A stretch of 13,426 nt of DNA from Fidelibacterota bacterium (GTDB taxonomy: Bacteria; Fidelibacterota; Marinisomatia; Marinisomatales; UBA1611), in NCBI GenBank assembly GCA_012964275.1, contig DTUG01000142.1:1-13426 (forward strand), given 5' to 3'. The translations under genes and the position numbers were made by a program. This document shows positions 6,940-13,426 of this stretch, piece by piece. Position 1 is the stretch's first letter. Each line of letters opens with the position of its first letter. The notes under the pieces were generated by a model that was not told the origin of the DNA, searched no databases, and worked only from the letters and a program-made list of their open reading frames with translations.

Positions 6940-7989
6940 TCAATCGTAATTCTTGTCTAGTTCCAAGAAAGTAAGTATTCCCAGGGTAATAACAAGGACA
7001 AAAACTACATTAGCCATAATATAAGGTAAATTTATACATAAAAAACCTACCATGCTTAGTAACAGTGAAATTCCATGCATTAGAAGCACTGCTTTGGGAA
7101 GAGGTATACCTAATTGCTCTAGTCTGTGGTAGGTATGATCGCGAGATGCTTTGTGAATTTTCTTTTTCCGACGCAAACGGGAGAATATCACTAGACAGAG
7201 GTCAAAAATCGGTACTGCAAATATCATCACCGGAACTAACCAGGTGGATGCTTGATTCCCCTCCAAAGGCTGATAAAGAATGGCAATTGCTGCTAAAACA
7301 AAGCCAAGTGCCTGTGCTCCGGAATCCCCAAGAAACAGCCGTGCTGGGTGTGAGTTTAAGAAATAAAGAGCTAAAGAAATCCCCAATATGATCGTACATA
7401 GAAAGATCATACTCTGTTGACCTGTGCCCAAAGAAACGATCAGGAAAAATGCAGATGCCAACGCAGCCAATCCGGCCGCTAAACCATCAAAGCTGTCAAT
7501 AAAATTGAAAGCATTCGTTAGCGTCACCAGCCAAAGAATGGTCACTAACAGATTTAACCAGTGAGCCAGGTCCGGATTTATTTGAAAGAAAAACTCGGGA
7601 GATCCAAAAAAATTAACATTTACACCAAATGAAATCAGAATAACTGCTCCCAATACCTGTCCAAGCAATTTAAATTCCGCCTTTAAGTGTTTATAATCAT
7701 CCCAAAGTCCAAATAGGCCAACGACAATGCAGGATAACAATATGCCAATAACCGCATTGACAGACCATTGCCCGGAAAGAAGTACAATAAGAATGAATGT
7801 ATCCATGAGTACCACTCCGCCTACAACAGGCATAGGTTTGGAATGATCCTTGTGATCGGCTGTTCCGGGTACATCCATCAGTTCAATCATTGGAGCCAGA
7901 CGGATACTGATCCAGGCCAACGCTGACGCTGTCAATATACTGGTTAGCAGCAATAGAAATATGTGATCAATTTGTGATAAATAATACAT
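6940..7989 (-). CDS. WecA/MraY-family polyprenyl-phosphate sugar-1-phosphate transferase
   Basis: This integral membrane enzyme of 349 residues with about ten or eleven helices transfers a sugar-1-phosphate (often GlcNAc-1-P) from a UDP-sugar to undecaprenyl phosphate, starting lipid-linked glycan synthesis. Conserved acidic sites are visible: DDYKHL (Asp97-Asp98), NAFNFIDSFDGLAAG (residues 159-173, both catalytic-type Asp retained), LFLGDSGAQALG (residues 218-229) and the cytoplasmic RDHTYHRL loop (283-290) that usually marks WecA/TagO-type enzymes. Peptidoglycan MraY is less likely because of this loop and the surface-glycan neighbours. The gene starts 1 nt after the glycosyltransferase stop and ends in TGA. 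WecA versus another family member with a different UDP-sugar cannot be decided here. Confidence 0.92.
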   Translation of the reverse strand: MYYLSQIDHIFLLLLTSILTASALAWISIRLAPMIELMDVPGTADHKDHSKPMPVVGGVVLMDTFILIVLLSGQWSVNAVIGILLSCIVVGLFGLWDDYKHLKAEFKLLGQVLGAVILISFGVNVNFFGSPEFFFQINPDLAHWLNLLVTILWLVTLTNAFNFIDSFDGLAAGLAALASAFFLIVSLGTGQQSMIFLCTIILGISLALYFLNSHPARLFLGDSGAQALGFVLAAIAILYQPLEGNQASTWLVPVMIFAVPIFDLCLVIFSRLRRKKKIHKASRDHTYHRLEQLGIPLPKAVLLMHGISLLLSMVGFLCINLPYIMANVVFVLVITLGILTFLELDKNYD

Positions 7990-7990
7990 T

Positions 7991-8854
7991 TTAACGATTT
8001 AATAAATGCTTTCCTTCAGCAACAATAAGTTTTAGAAACATCAGAAGACTGTAAAAGAAATTAAATAGTTTTGGATAATCCTGGGCAAAATGCTTATGAT
8101 AGTAAAAATAATAACTGCGGTGCCATTCAAAAATGGACCTCATAGGGTACGAATTTGAACCACCAGCACCCCCTATATGATATATTACTGCATCTGGATT
8201 ATAAATGATGCTCCAGCCTTTTTCTGAAGCACGAAGGCAGTAATCAGAGTCTTCCTGATAAGCAAAATAACGTTCATCAAAATAACCAATTTGATTTATG
8301 ACTTCACGTCGGATCACCATACAGGAACCTGATACACCGCCTACTTCCGCAATCATATTTTCATCGAGGTGATCTAAATGGTATCCCGTGAATCTAACAT
8401 CATCAGGATAAAATCGAGACAATCCTAAAAAATAACTGAAAACAGCCCACGGGCGAGCAATACCTCTTCGGCAGGATTTTTGAAATGAACCATCCATATT
8501 TAGAACCTTCGGCCCACATATGCCCGCCTTCGAATTCGACTTCATATATTCAATCATTTTAGATATGGCTCCCGCTTGAGGTATCGTGTCCGGATTAAGT
8601 AAAACAATCATATCACCAACAGATTCTCTTAAAGCCAAATTTATAGCTTTCGTATAACCCTCATTTCGCAAGTTTTTTATGATTCGGACATCGGGATAAT
8701 GTTCTCTTAGCATTTGGATGGATTGATCGCGCGAACCATTATCTACTACAGTAATTTCATAAGCAATATCTGGAATCGATTCAGGTAATACTTTAATACA
8801 ATTGTATAAGTTACTTCTCGAATTTAAATTAACAATGGAGAATGAGACCTTCAT
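7991..8854 (-). CDS. Family 2 glycosyltransferase, WbbL/rhamnosyltransferase-like
   Basis: A soluble or membrane-associated GT-A glycosyltransferase of 287 residues. The nucleotide-sugar fold shows VVDNGSRDQS (residues 36-45), a NEGYTKAIN segment (64-72) and the metal-binding region LNPDT (86-90). Further on are the acceptor-side block GGVSGSCMVIRREV and the FDERYFAYQEDSDYCLRA stretch, typical of WbbL-like enzymes that add rhamnose or another sugar to lipid-linked intermediates. An RmlD-like reductase in the same operon fits a rhamnose donor, but the donor is inferred. It sits between the Dpm1-like gene (41-nt gap) and the WecA-like gene (1-nt gap), so all probably act on one surface polysaccharide or glycan. 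Confidence 0.88.
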   Translation of the reverse strand: MKVSFSIVNLNSRSNLYNCIKVLPESIPDIAYEITVVDNGSRDQSIQMLREHYPDVRIIKNLRNEGYTKAINLALRESVGDMIVLLNPDTIPQAGAISKMIEYMKSNSKAGICGPKVLNMDGSFQKSCRRGIARPWAVFSYFLGLSRFYPDDVRFTGYHLDHLDENMIAEVGGVSGSCMVIRREVINQIGYFDERYFAYQEDSDYCLRASEKGWSIIYNPDAVIYHIGGAGGSNSYPMRSIFEWHRSYYFYYHKHFAQDYPKLFNFFYSLLMFLKLIVAEGKHLLNR

Positions 8855-8895
8855 ATGCTAACAAAATCAATAAATAATAGTGGAATATTTAAAGG

Positions 8896-9609
8896 TCAGA
8901 CCCTGTTGAACAGTTTCCAGATTCGAAGCCGCCATACCATAAATATTGCCTCATAAACGATATTTTTTGACATTTTTGATTCACCAATTGTACGGTCTAT
9001 AAATATTATCGGCACTTCTTTGATCTTAAAGCCTTTACACCAGGTTCGAAAATTCATTTCGATTTGAAAGGAATAACCCTGTGAGCGTACTGCGTTCAAA
9101 TCAATCTCGGTCAAAACTTTCCGCCGCCAGGCCTTAAAACCGCCGGTACTATCCTTGATTGGCATACCAGTGATAATCCGGGAATAAAAATTGGCTCCAT
9201 AACTCAGAATCAGTCGCCTGATGGGCCAGTTCACCACACTCACACCTTCAACATAGCGGCTGCCAACGATTAGATCATAATCGTCCAATAATTTGACTAA
9301 GCGTGGAACATCATTTGGATCATGGGATAGATCAGCGTCCATTTGAACGATGCGGTCATATTCATGTTCCAGCGCCCATTTAAACCCAAATATATAGGCA
9401 GTACCCAAACCAGCTTTACCCGGCCTTTCTTCCAAATGAAGATTAGGGTAGTCTGCCTGGAGTTCTTTGACCTTATCTGCGGTACCGTCAGGAGAATTGT
9501 CATCAACAATAAGTAAATGAAAATTCGAGTTTTTCCCCAGAATAAGTTCTATTAAAGACTGGACGTTTTTCCGTTCATTATATGTCGGTGATATAACAAG
9601 AGTGTTCAT
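8896..9609 (-). CDS. Polyprenol-phosphate mannosyltransferase (Dpm1-like family 2 glycosyltransferase)
   Basis: A 237-residue GT2 enzyme of the DPM1 type, which moves mannose (or a related sugar) from its GDP donor to polyprenyl phosphate at the cytoplasmic face of the membrane. Motifs in order are PTYNERKN at the N-terminus, VDDNSPDGT (residues 35-43), RPGKAGLGTAYIFGF, MDADLSHDP with the DxD metal site (91-93), GSRYVEG, DSTGGFKAWRR and QGYSFQIEMNFR. It lacks the C-terminal membrane domain of some homologues, so it is the short form. The ATG overlaps the rfbD-like stop by 4 nt (ATGA) and the gene ends in TGA. The carrier-linked sugar would feed glycan assembly or protein glycosylation; the exact sugar is not proven by sequence. 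Confidence 0.92.
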   Translation of the reverse strand: MNTLVISPTYNERKNVQSLIELILGKNSNFHLLIVDDNSPDGTADKVKELQADYPNLHLEERPGKAGLGTAYIFGFKWALEHEYDRIVQMDADLSHDPNDVPRLVKLLDDYDLIVGSRYVEGVSVVNWPIRRLILSYGANFYSRIITGMPIKDSTGGFKAWRRKVLTEIDLNAVRSQGYSFQIEMNFRTWCKGFKIKEVPIIFIDRTIGESKMSKNIVYEAIFMVWRLRIWKLFNRV

Positions 9610-10475
9610 GATTCTAATCGATCTTTAATAGCAGTTAAACTTTCTTCCAGCGGTGGCGGTTCCAGGTTAAGTGTCTTTTGAATATACTCTGTTTTCAGGC
9701 CTCCTTTCATAGGCCTGGGAGCGACTTGACCCAGTTCATCAGTACTGATTGGTTTAATTAATTTTTTATCCAGTTTAAAGACATTAGCAATTTTCAATGC
9801 AAAATCAAAACGGTTGAGCCACTCTCCATCGCCCCAATGCGCAATACCAAATAATTCTCTATCAATTGATCTTTGAATGACGACCGCCAGTGAATCTGTC
9901 CAAGTGGGGTTATTCCATTGATCATTCACAACACTGATCTCCTTCCCTTCATTTAATGAATCTACAACCCAATTTAAAAAACTTGCCTGTGTACGCACAT
10001 AGTAGTCATAAACCACATTTGCGCGAATAACGAGATTATTGTTTTGGCCATCCAATAGAGCCTTCTCACTGGCTAATTTTGATAGTCCATAAACATTAAT
10101 GGGATCGGTGGTGTCATTCTCACTATAAGGTCCATTTTCTCCGTTAAATACATAGTCCGTAGAAAGATGAATGATAGGCCCTGAAAAAGAGGATGCCAGA
10201 TTTTTTGTTCCGCCAACATGGACAGAGAATGCCAATTCAGTATTCGATTCACAAGCGTCCACATTAGTTAAACTTGCCAGATTGATAATCACATCCGGCT
10301 TCACAATGTTTATCACTTCCCTGCACAACATTAAATTAGTAATATCCAAAATCAGGCCAGTTTCTCCTTCTGGAATATTTAAGCCGGTATTAGTAATAAG
10401 ATATTGAGATGAAAGCAAACGTGAAAGTGCCCTCCCAAGCTGACCAAATGCACCAGTAATCAAAATATGGGTCAT
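9606..10475 (-). CDS. rfbD: RmlD-like dTDP-4-dehydrorhamnose reductase / SDR-family sugar epimerase-reductase
   Basis: An extended short-chain dehydrogenase of 289 residues. It has the Rossmann dinucleotide motif GAFGQLG (residues 8-14), the INLASLTNVDACE segment, HLSTDYVFNG (103-112), and the catalytic tyrosine-lysine pair in YGLSK (Tyr129, Lys133). This order and spacing match RmlD, which reduces dTDP-4-keto-L-rhamnose to dTDP-L-rhamnose with NAD(P)H. The C-terminal half (NNPTWTDSLA, then GIAHWGDGEW) is also RmlD-like. No rmlA, rmlB or rmlC is in the window, so another nucleotide-sugar reductase role is possible. It lies 10 nt after the DUF4837 gene and overlaps the Dpm1-like gene by 4 nt, in keeping with glycan synthesis. 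Confidence 0.85.
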   Translation of the reverse strand: MTHILITGAFGQLGRALSRLLSSQYLITNTGLNIPEGETGLILDITNLMLCREVINIVKPDVIINLASLTNVDACESNTELAFSVHVGGTKNLASSFSGPIIHLSTDYVFNGENGPYSENDTTDPINVYGLSKLASEKALLDGQNNNLVIRANVVYDYYVRTQASFLNWVVDSLNEGKEISVVNDQWNNPTWTDSLAVVIQRSIDRELFGIAHWGDGEWLNRFDFALKIANVFKLDKKLIKPISTDELGQVAPRPMKGGLKTEYIQKTLNLEPPPLEESLTAIKDRLES

Positions 10476-10485
10476 AAATGTTCAA

Positions 10486-11523
10486 TCATGATTTTATACT
10501 GAAGGTTTTGGCAATTAACTCCAATTGACGAAGAAAAATGGATTTATCCCTTCCTGGATGGTGCACAATTGTGTTGATATGGAATGTTCTATCGGTAGTT
10601 GCATCGTAAAAAAGATATGAACGAAAAGGTCCACCTTTTGCACTGATATCATCAGAAGATTCCCAAATTCCTGTGCACTCCCAGGATTGATAGTGGTTAA
10701 AATACATTTTTTCGATAGAAAATTTGTAATCATGAAATCGGATATTCCCATAATAAGTTTTTGGGAAATTCCACATTTGTTCACCGACAATCAATTCATC
10801 CGTCATGACATCTCCATTTTGCCAATGAATAGCAACCCACTGGAATGGAAGTTCCCGCCCCAGCCATACAAAATTTGAATCTGGTGAATTACGAATCACT
10901 TCCCATCCCCAGGGTATTTTAATTGACCAGTCATATATATTAGATAAATTTTCCTCTAGGTCGTTCCGACGGTGATTTTCAAATAAAAATCGGCTTTGTC
11001 TATCTTTGAATTGTCTTTCAAATTGACTTCGTATAAGTTCTTTTTTTGATGGCAATGCAGCCGATAACTGATTCCCATCCTGAGCATTAATAATCATAAA
11101 CAGCTGATGTCTGGCGTAGAGATCCTTGGCAAGTAAAACAGGATCATTTGTTCTCATTGAATTATATTGTTCAGCGGACAACAGTTTTCTCATTAAGCGA
11201 ACACCAGAATTAGATTCATTTTGACCCACCGCACCCACGACAATATAAGCTTGCCTTTTAAGATCATTGTATGATTCAGGATGAGAATATTTCAGTTTAT
11301 AAGTGGGCTCGGGCTCAGGTGTATAAATAGTATCTGAAAATACTGAATCTAAAAAATCTCCAATAATTTGTTCATCAATACTGGAACATATGACTCGAAT
11401 TTCATTATCTGCACCTAGAGCTTCCCTCTTTATATCACAACTATTAATTGAAATTGTTAAAATGATTAAATGACCGAACTGCCAATTCCGAGCATATTTC
11501 ATGGAGAAAATTACTGAAGTCAT
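10486..11523 (-). CDS. DUF4837-family protein, probable lipoprotein
   Basis: A 345-residue protein with no assigned function. The overall pattern (GADNEIRVICSS near the N-terminus, a YTPEPEPTYKL segment, and DWSIKIPWGWEVIR in the second half) resembles DUF4837 proteins of Bacteroidota and relatives; this is from memory and not a search. The N-terminus has a hydrophobic stretch ending in ISINSC, a plausible lipobox, so the mature protein may be a lipoprotein of the envelope. ATG 11523 gives the longest form. ATG 11502 (residue 8, starting MKYARNW) would give a more ordinary signal peptide; neither has a clear ribosome site. It begins 10 nt after the Omp85-like gene and ends in TGA 10 nt before rfbD, so it belongs to the operon. 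Confidence 0.72.
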   Translation of the reverse strand: MTSVIFSMKYARNWQFGHLIILTISINSCDIKREALGADNEIRVICSSIDEQIIGDFLDSVFSDTIYTPEPEPTYKLKYSHPESYNDLKRQAYIVVGAVGQNESNSGVRLMRKLLSAEQYNSMRTNDPVLLAKDLYARHQLFMIINAQDGNQLSAALPSKKELIRSQFERQFKDRQSRFLFENHRRNDLEENLSNIYDWSIKIPWGWEVIRNSPDSNFVWLGRELPFQWVAIHWQNGDVMTDELIVGEQMWNFPKTYYGNIRFHDYKFSIEKMYFNHYQSWECTGIWESSDDISAKGGPFRSYLFYDATTDRTFHINTIVHHPGRDKSIFLRQLELIAKTFSIKS

Positions 11524-11533
11524 CCAATGATAA

Positions 11534-12871
11534 CTATAAACGCGAAATCCATTTTAAATGAAGTTTACCTTCCATGAATCCATCTCGTTTTGAAAGTGCA
11601 TATTGAACTTGAATTAATGCAGAATCGTTCAATTGGGAAAAACCGATCCCTAGTCCAATAGGTCTATAATCCAGTCCTTTTATTAACCCCGTATCTATAA
11701 AAAATTCCGTACGCCAATACTCGGATGGCTGATAGTGGAACTCAATAGTCGGTATGGAAACTGCATCAGCTCTAAACTCTTTATCGCGATATCCTCTTAA
11801 TCTGTTGATACCGCCAAATCGTATTTGCCTTGCTTCAGAGACATTACCCTGATCTAGAACAATCATTTTGCCCCACAGACTAGTAACAATATTCCAATTT
11901 TCATTAAGTGAAAAATGATGATCTGCCTCGATTTCAGCTTGGATGTAAGTGATATCATCCTGTATTCCAAAGTCAGTATTAAAATTCATCAAGGATCCGT
12001 GTTTAGGTAGAAACCGGCTATTGTGGCTATTGTGTTCAAACATTACTGATAATCCCTGGAAGCGAGACTTTAAATACCCGTTTAATTCACCTTTACCAGT
12101 AGGTATTATTTTGCCAGATACATAACCAAAATAGAATGATCCTAAAATATATCCCGGGATTTGTACTGCAGCTTTCGTTTTGAGATCGGTAAATAATCCA
12201 TCTACGATCTCATGACTATATGACCAATCAGTCCCCAAAGTCCATCCAAATGGATGGGGCTCAAACATATGCATCCGCAATGTTTGAGATGTTGAATCCA
12301 GTTTTTGCCAATAAATGTTTAACTGACCTGCTGTTCGCCAGATATTTTCTAAATGAAAATCCATTTCACCCGTGAGATACCATGATTTATTTATATCTCG
12401 TGCGGCACTAAAGAGACCCGAAAAATGACTTTGGAAATCTGGTTTTATATCTATGAGTAATCCCAATTGTTCATTATTGTAAATACCAAGCTGATGATCT
12501 GGTATTTTTGTTAAAAAGAAATAACGGTTCCGCATCCGATAAAGTGGGGATTTGATATCTTGACCAATATCAATTAGTCTTAACGGTGAGATAATTCGAT
12601 CTATCGTCCTATATTTTATAAAATCATTAGATACTACAAGCACGGTATCCAGTTTTTTTGATTCAGAATGCTGTAAATAATTCACTGTCTCAGGATTCAA
12701 TTGATAAGAGATTAATTTGAATTCTGTTGTCAAGTTTTCTGAATTTCCTATTAGAGAATCGAGTTTTTGCTTTATCATAAGGCTGTCGGTCGTATTTAAT
12801 TTTATTTTCTGGGTGCCAGCCAAAAGAATAGTAAAACATAAATTGAATGCCGATATCCTAGAAATATGCAC
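11534..12871 (-). CDS. Omp85/BamA-superfamily outer-membrane beta-barrel with a short N-terminal domain
   Basis: A 445-residue exported protein starting at GTG 12871. Residues about 5-20 look like a signal peptide. About 100 residues follow before amphipathic, aromatic-rich strands that run to the C-terminus. The Omp85 signature is seen late in the barrel: IRFGGINRLRGYRDKEF (the RGF/RGY element), then a strand with EFHYQP, a TEFFIDTGL strand and a final GKLHLKW strand. Omp85 proteins insert or translocate proteins or lipids at the outer membrane. The region before the barrel has room for at most about one POTRA domain, far fewer than BamA, so this is not the essential BamA. It overlaps the upstream barrel gene by 14 nt and precedes the DUF4837 gene. 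Partner and cargo are unknown. Confidence 0.82.
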   Translation of the reverse strand: MHISRISAFNLCFTILLAGTQKIKLNTTDSLMIKQKLDSLIGNSENLTTEFKLISYQLNPETVNYLQHSESKKLDTVLVVSNDFIKYRTIDRIISPLRLIDIGQDIKSPLYRMRNRYFFLTKIPDHQLGIYNNEQLGLLIDIKPDFQSHFSGLFSAARDINKSWYLTGEMDFHLENIWRTAGQLNIYWQKLDSTSQTLRMHMFEPHPFGWTLGTDWSYSHEIVDGLFTDLKTKAAVQIPGYILGSFYFGYVSGKIIPTGKGELNGYLKSRFQGLSVMFEHNSHNSRFLPKHGSLMNFNTDFGIQDDITYIQAEIEADHHFSLNENWNIVTSLWGKMIVLDQGNVSEARQIRFGGINRLRGYRDKEFRADAVSIPTIEFHYQPSEYWRTEFFIDTGLIKGLDYRPIGLGIGFSQLNDSALIQVQYALSKRDGFMEGKLHLKWISRL

Positions 12872-13426
12872 GGAATTCCCCTAAAAAGGTGACCATGTTC
12901 TGATATCGCTGATTGTGAATTGTATTTAATGAAAGCACCAAGGAAATATTTCGATTAATTAAATACTGGAGCCGTGTGTGTGTTTGTAGATTTTGTCCTA
13001 CAGGTAGCCCATGAAGTGCTTCAGGAGGTAAAACCATCAATTCGTTTTTTTCGCGAATGGAATTCCATTCCATTCTCAGCTGCAACCTTCCAGAAACTCC
13101 TATAAAATATCGGCCATTCAATTCTACACCCAAACCAGTTGCATCAAACGATTTTTCCTGATATTCGCCAATATCATGTCCATAATGAATCGCAGCATCC
13201 AGTTCCACATTGCGGTTTGCTTTAATAATGAAATGAACCTCATCCCAAGTACCACTAACACTACGGTTACGCAAATCAGAAAACATTGATTGAGTACGGT
13301 GTGAACGATACAATCCATTGGCTCTGAACTGGAGTAACCCGCGGCGCTTACCTGTAAACTCCAACCCAGTTTCTGATAATTGGTTCAAATCGTTACCACG
13401 AGGATCTAACCCCTGCAAATCGCTGA
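12858..13426 (-). CDS. C-terminal part of an outer-membrane beta-barrel-like protein, 5'-truncated by the window edge
   Basis: The frame runs off the right edge, so the gene begins outside the window; about 189 residues are visible. A TTG at 13418 is only the first possible start codon and is not taken as the true start. The sequence alternates polar and hydrophobic or aromatic residues in repeated strands, for example GRLQLRMEWNSIR, THTRLQYLINRNISLVLSLN and VTFLGEFRAYF. It ends in phenylalanine, as outer-membrane barrels recognised by BamA often do. No specific family is recognised. A conserved-looking loop, PPEALHGLPVG, precedes the last strands. It ends in TAG and overlaps the Omp85-like gene by 14 nt, so the two are translationally coupled and may work as a pair. 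Confidence 0.6.
   Translation of the reverse strand, partial: SDLQGLDPRGNDLNQLSETGLEFTGKRRGLLQFRANGLYRSHRTQSMFSDLRNRSVSGTWDEVHFIIKANRNVELDAAIHYGHDIGEYQEKSFDATGLGVELNGRYFIGVSGRLQLRMEWNSIREKNELMVLPPEALHGLPVGQNLQTHTRLQYLINRNISLVLSLNTIHNQRYQNMVTFLGEFRAYF
12877..12882 (-). promoter_or_regulatory. Ribosome binding site for the GTG start of the Omp85-like gene
   Basis: AGGGGA on the minus strand, 5 nt before GTG 12871 and inside the 3' end of the upstream gene. It supports the GTG start despite the 14-nt overlap. Confidence 0.55.

Noticed and set aside
6929..6941. Palindrome GATTTC-A-GAAATC between the WecA-like gene and accA
   Set aside because: The arms are only 6 bp with a 1-nt centre and no T-tract, partly overlapping the stop codon. 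This is too weak to call a terminator or operator.
6940..7989. Loss of the DGLDG motif (DSFDG here) as a sign of an inactive WecA-like enzyme
   Set aside because: Both aspartates are kept and the residues between them vary in the family, so activity is still expected.
1..13426. CRISPR arrays, insertion sequences, phage genes or defence systems
   Set aside because: No direct repeat array, transposase, integrase or nuclease-like gene is seen; the window is filled by housekeeping and envelope genes.

Overview
The window is 13.4 kb of fairly AT-rich, densely coding bacterial DNA with 12 genes and almost no spacer. An outer membrane (an Omp85-family barrel and a second barrel-like C-terminus), a DUF4837 lipoprotein candidate, a PpiD-like foldase and a leucine-degradation pair point to a Gram-negative heterotroph of the Bacteroidota/Marinimicrobia/Ignavibacteria kind. 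A marine SAR406-like lineage fits, but this is an impression and not a proven placement.

Layout. The plus strand (1-4488) carries the 3' part of a periplasmic peptidyl-prolyl isomerase (PpiD-like), a 139-bp spacer, then mvaB (HMG-CoA lyase) and mccB (methylcrotonyl-CoA carboxylase carboxyltransferase). These two overlap by 8 nt and cover late steps of leucine catabolism. An EamA/DMT-family membrane transporter follows and ends 3 nt from the convergent operon. The minus strand (13426 down to 4492) is one long co-directional run of nine genes with gaps of 41 nt or less: an outer-membrane barrel-like protein (partial), an Omp85-family barrel, a DUF4837 lipoprotein candidate, an RmlD-like reductase, a polyprenol-phosphate mannosyltransferase (Dpm1-like), a WbbL-like family 2 glycosyltransferase, a WecA/MraY-family sugar-phosphate transferase, accA, a YbgC-like thioesterase and, last, a thioredoxin-TPR protein. 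The run mixes outer-membrane assembly, surface-glycan synthesis on a lipid carrier, and fatty-acid supply, all of which serve the cell envelope.

Main discovery. The last gene of the operon (5538 to 4492, minus strand) has an in-frame TGA at codon 56, exactly where the first cysteine of a thioredoxin CxxC motif should be (W-TGA-T-W-C). The frame is otherwise open for 348 codons, and its ATG directly abuts the stop codon of the preceding gene. A hairpin with the layout of a bacterial SECIS element lies just downstream of the TGA: its apical loop begins 17 nt after the TGA and has a G at its second position. TGA is used as an ordinary stop by five neighbouring genes, so a global code change is unlikely. 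The best reading is a membrane-anchored or exported UxxC thioredoxin-like selenoprotein with a C-terminal TPR region. Standard gene callers would truncate it to the fragment 4492-5151 and lose the whole redox domain.
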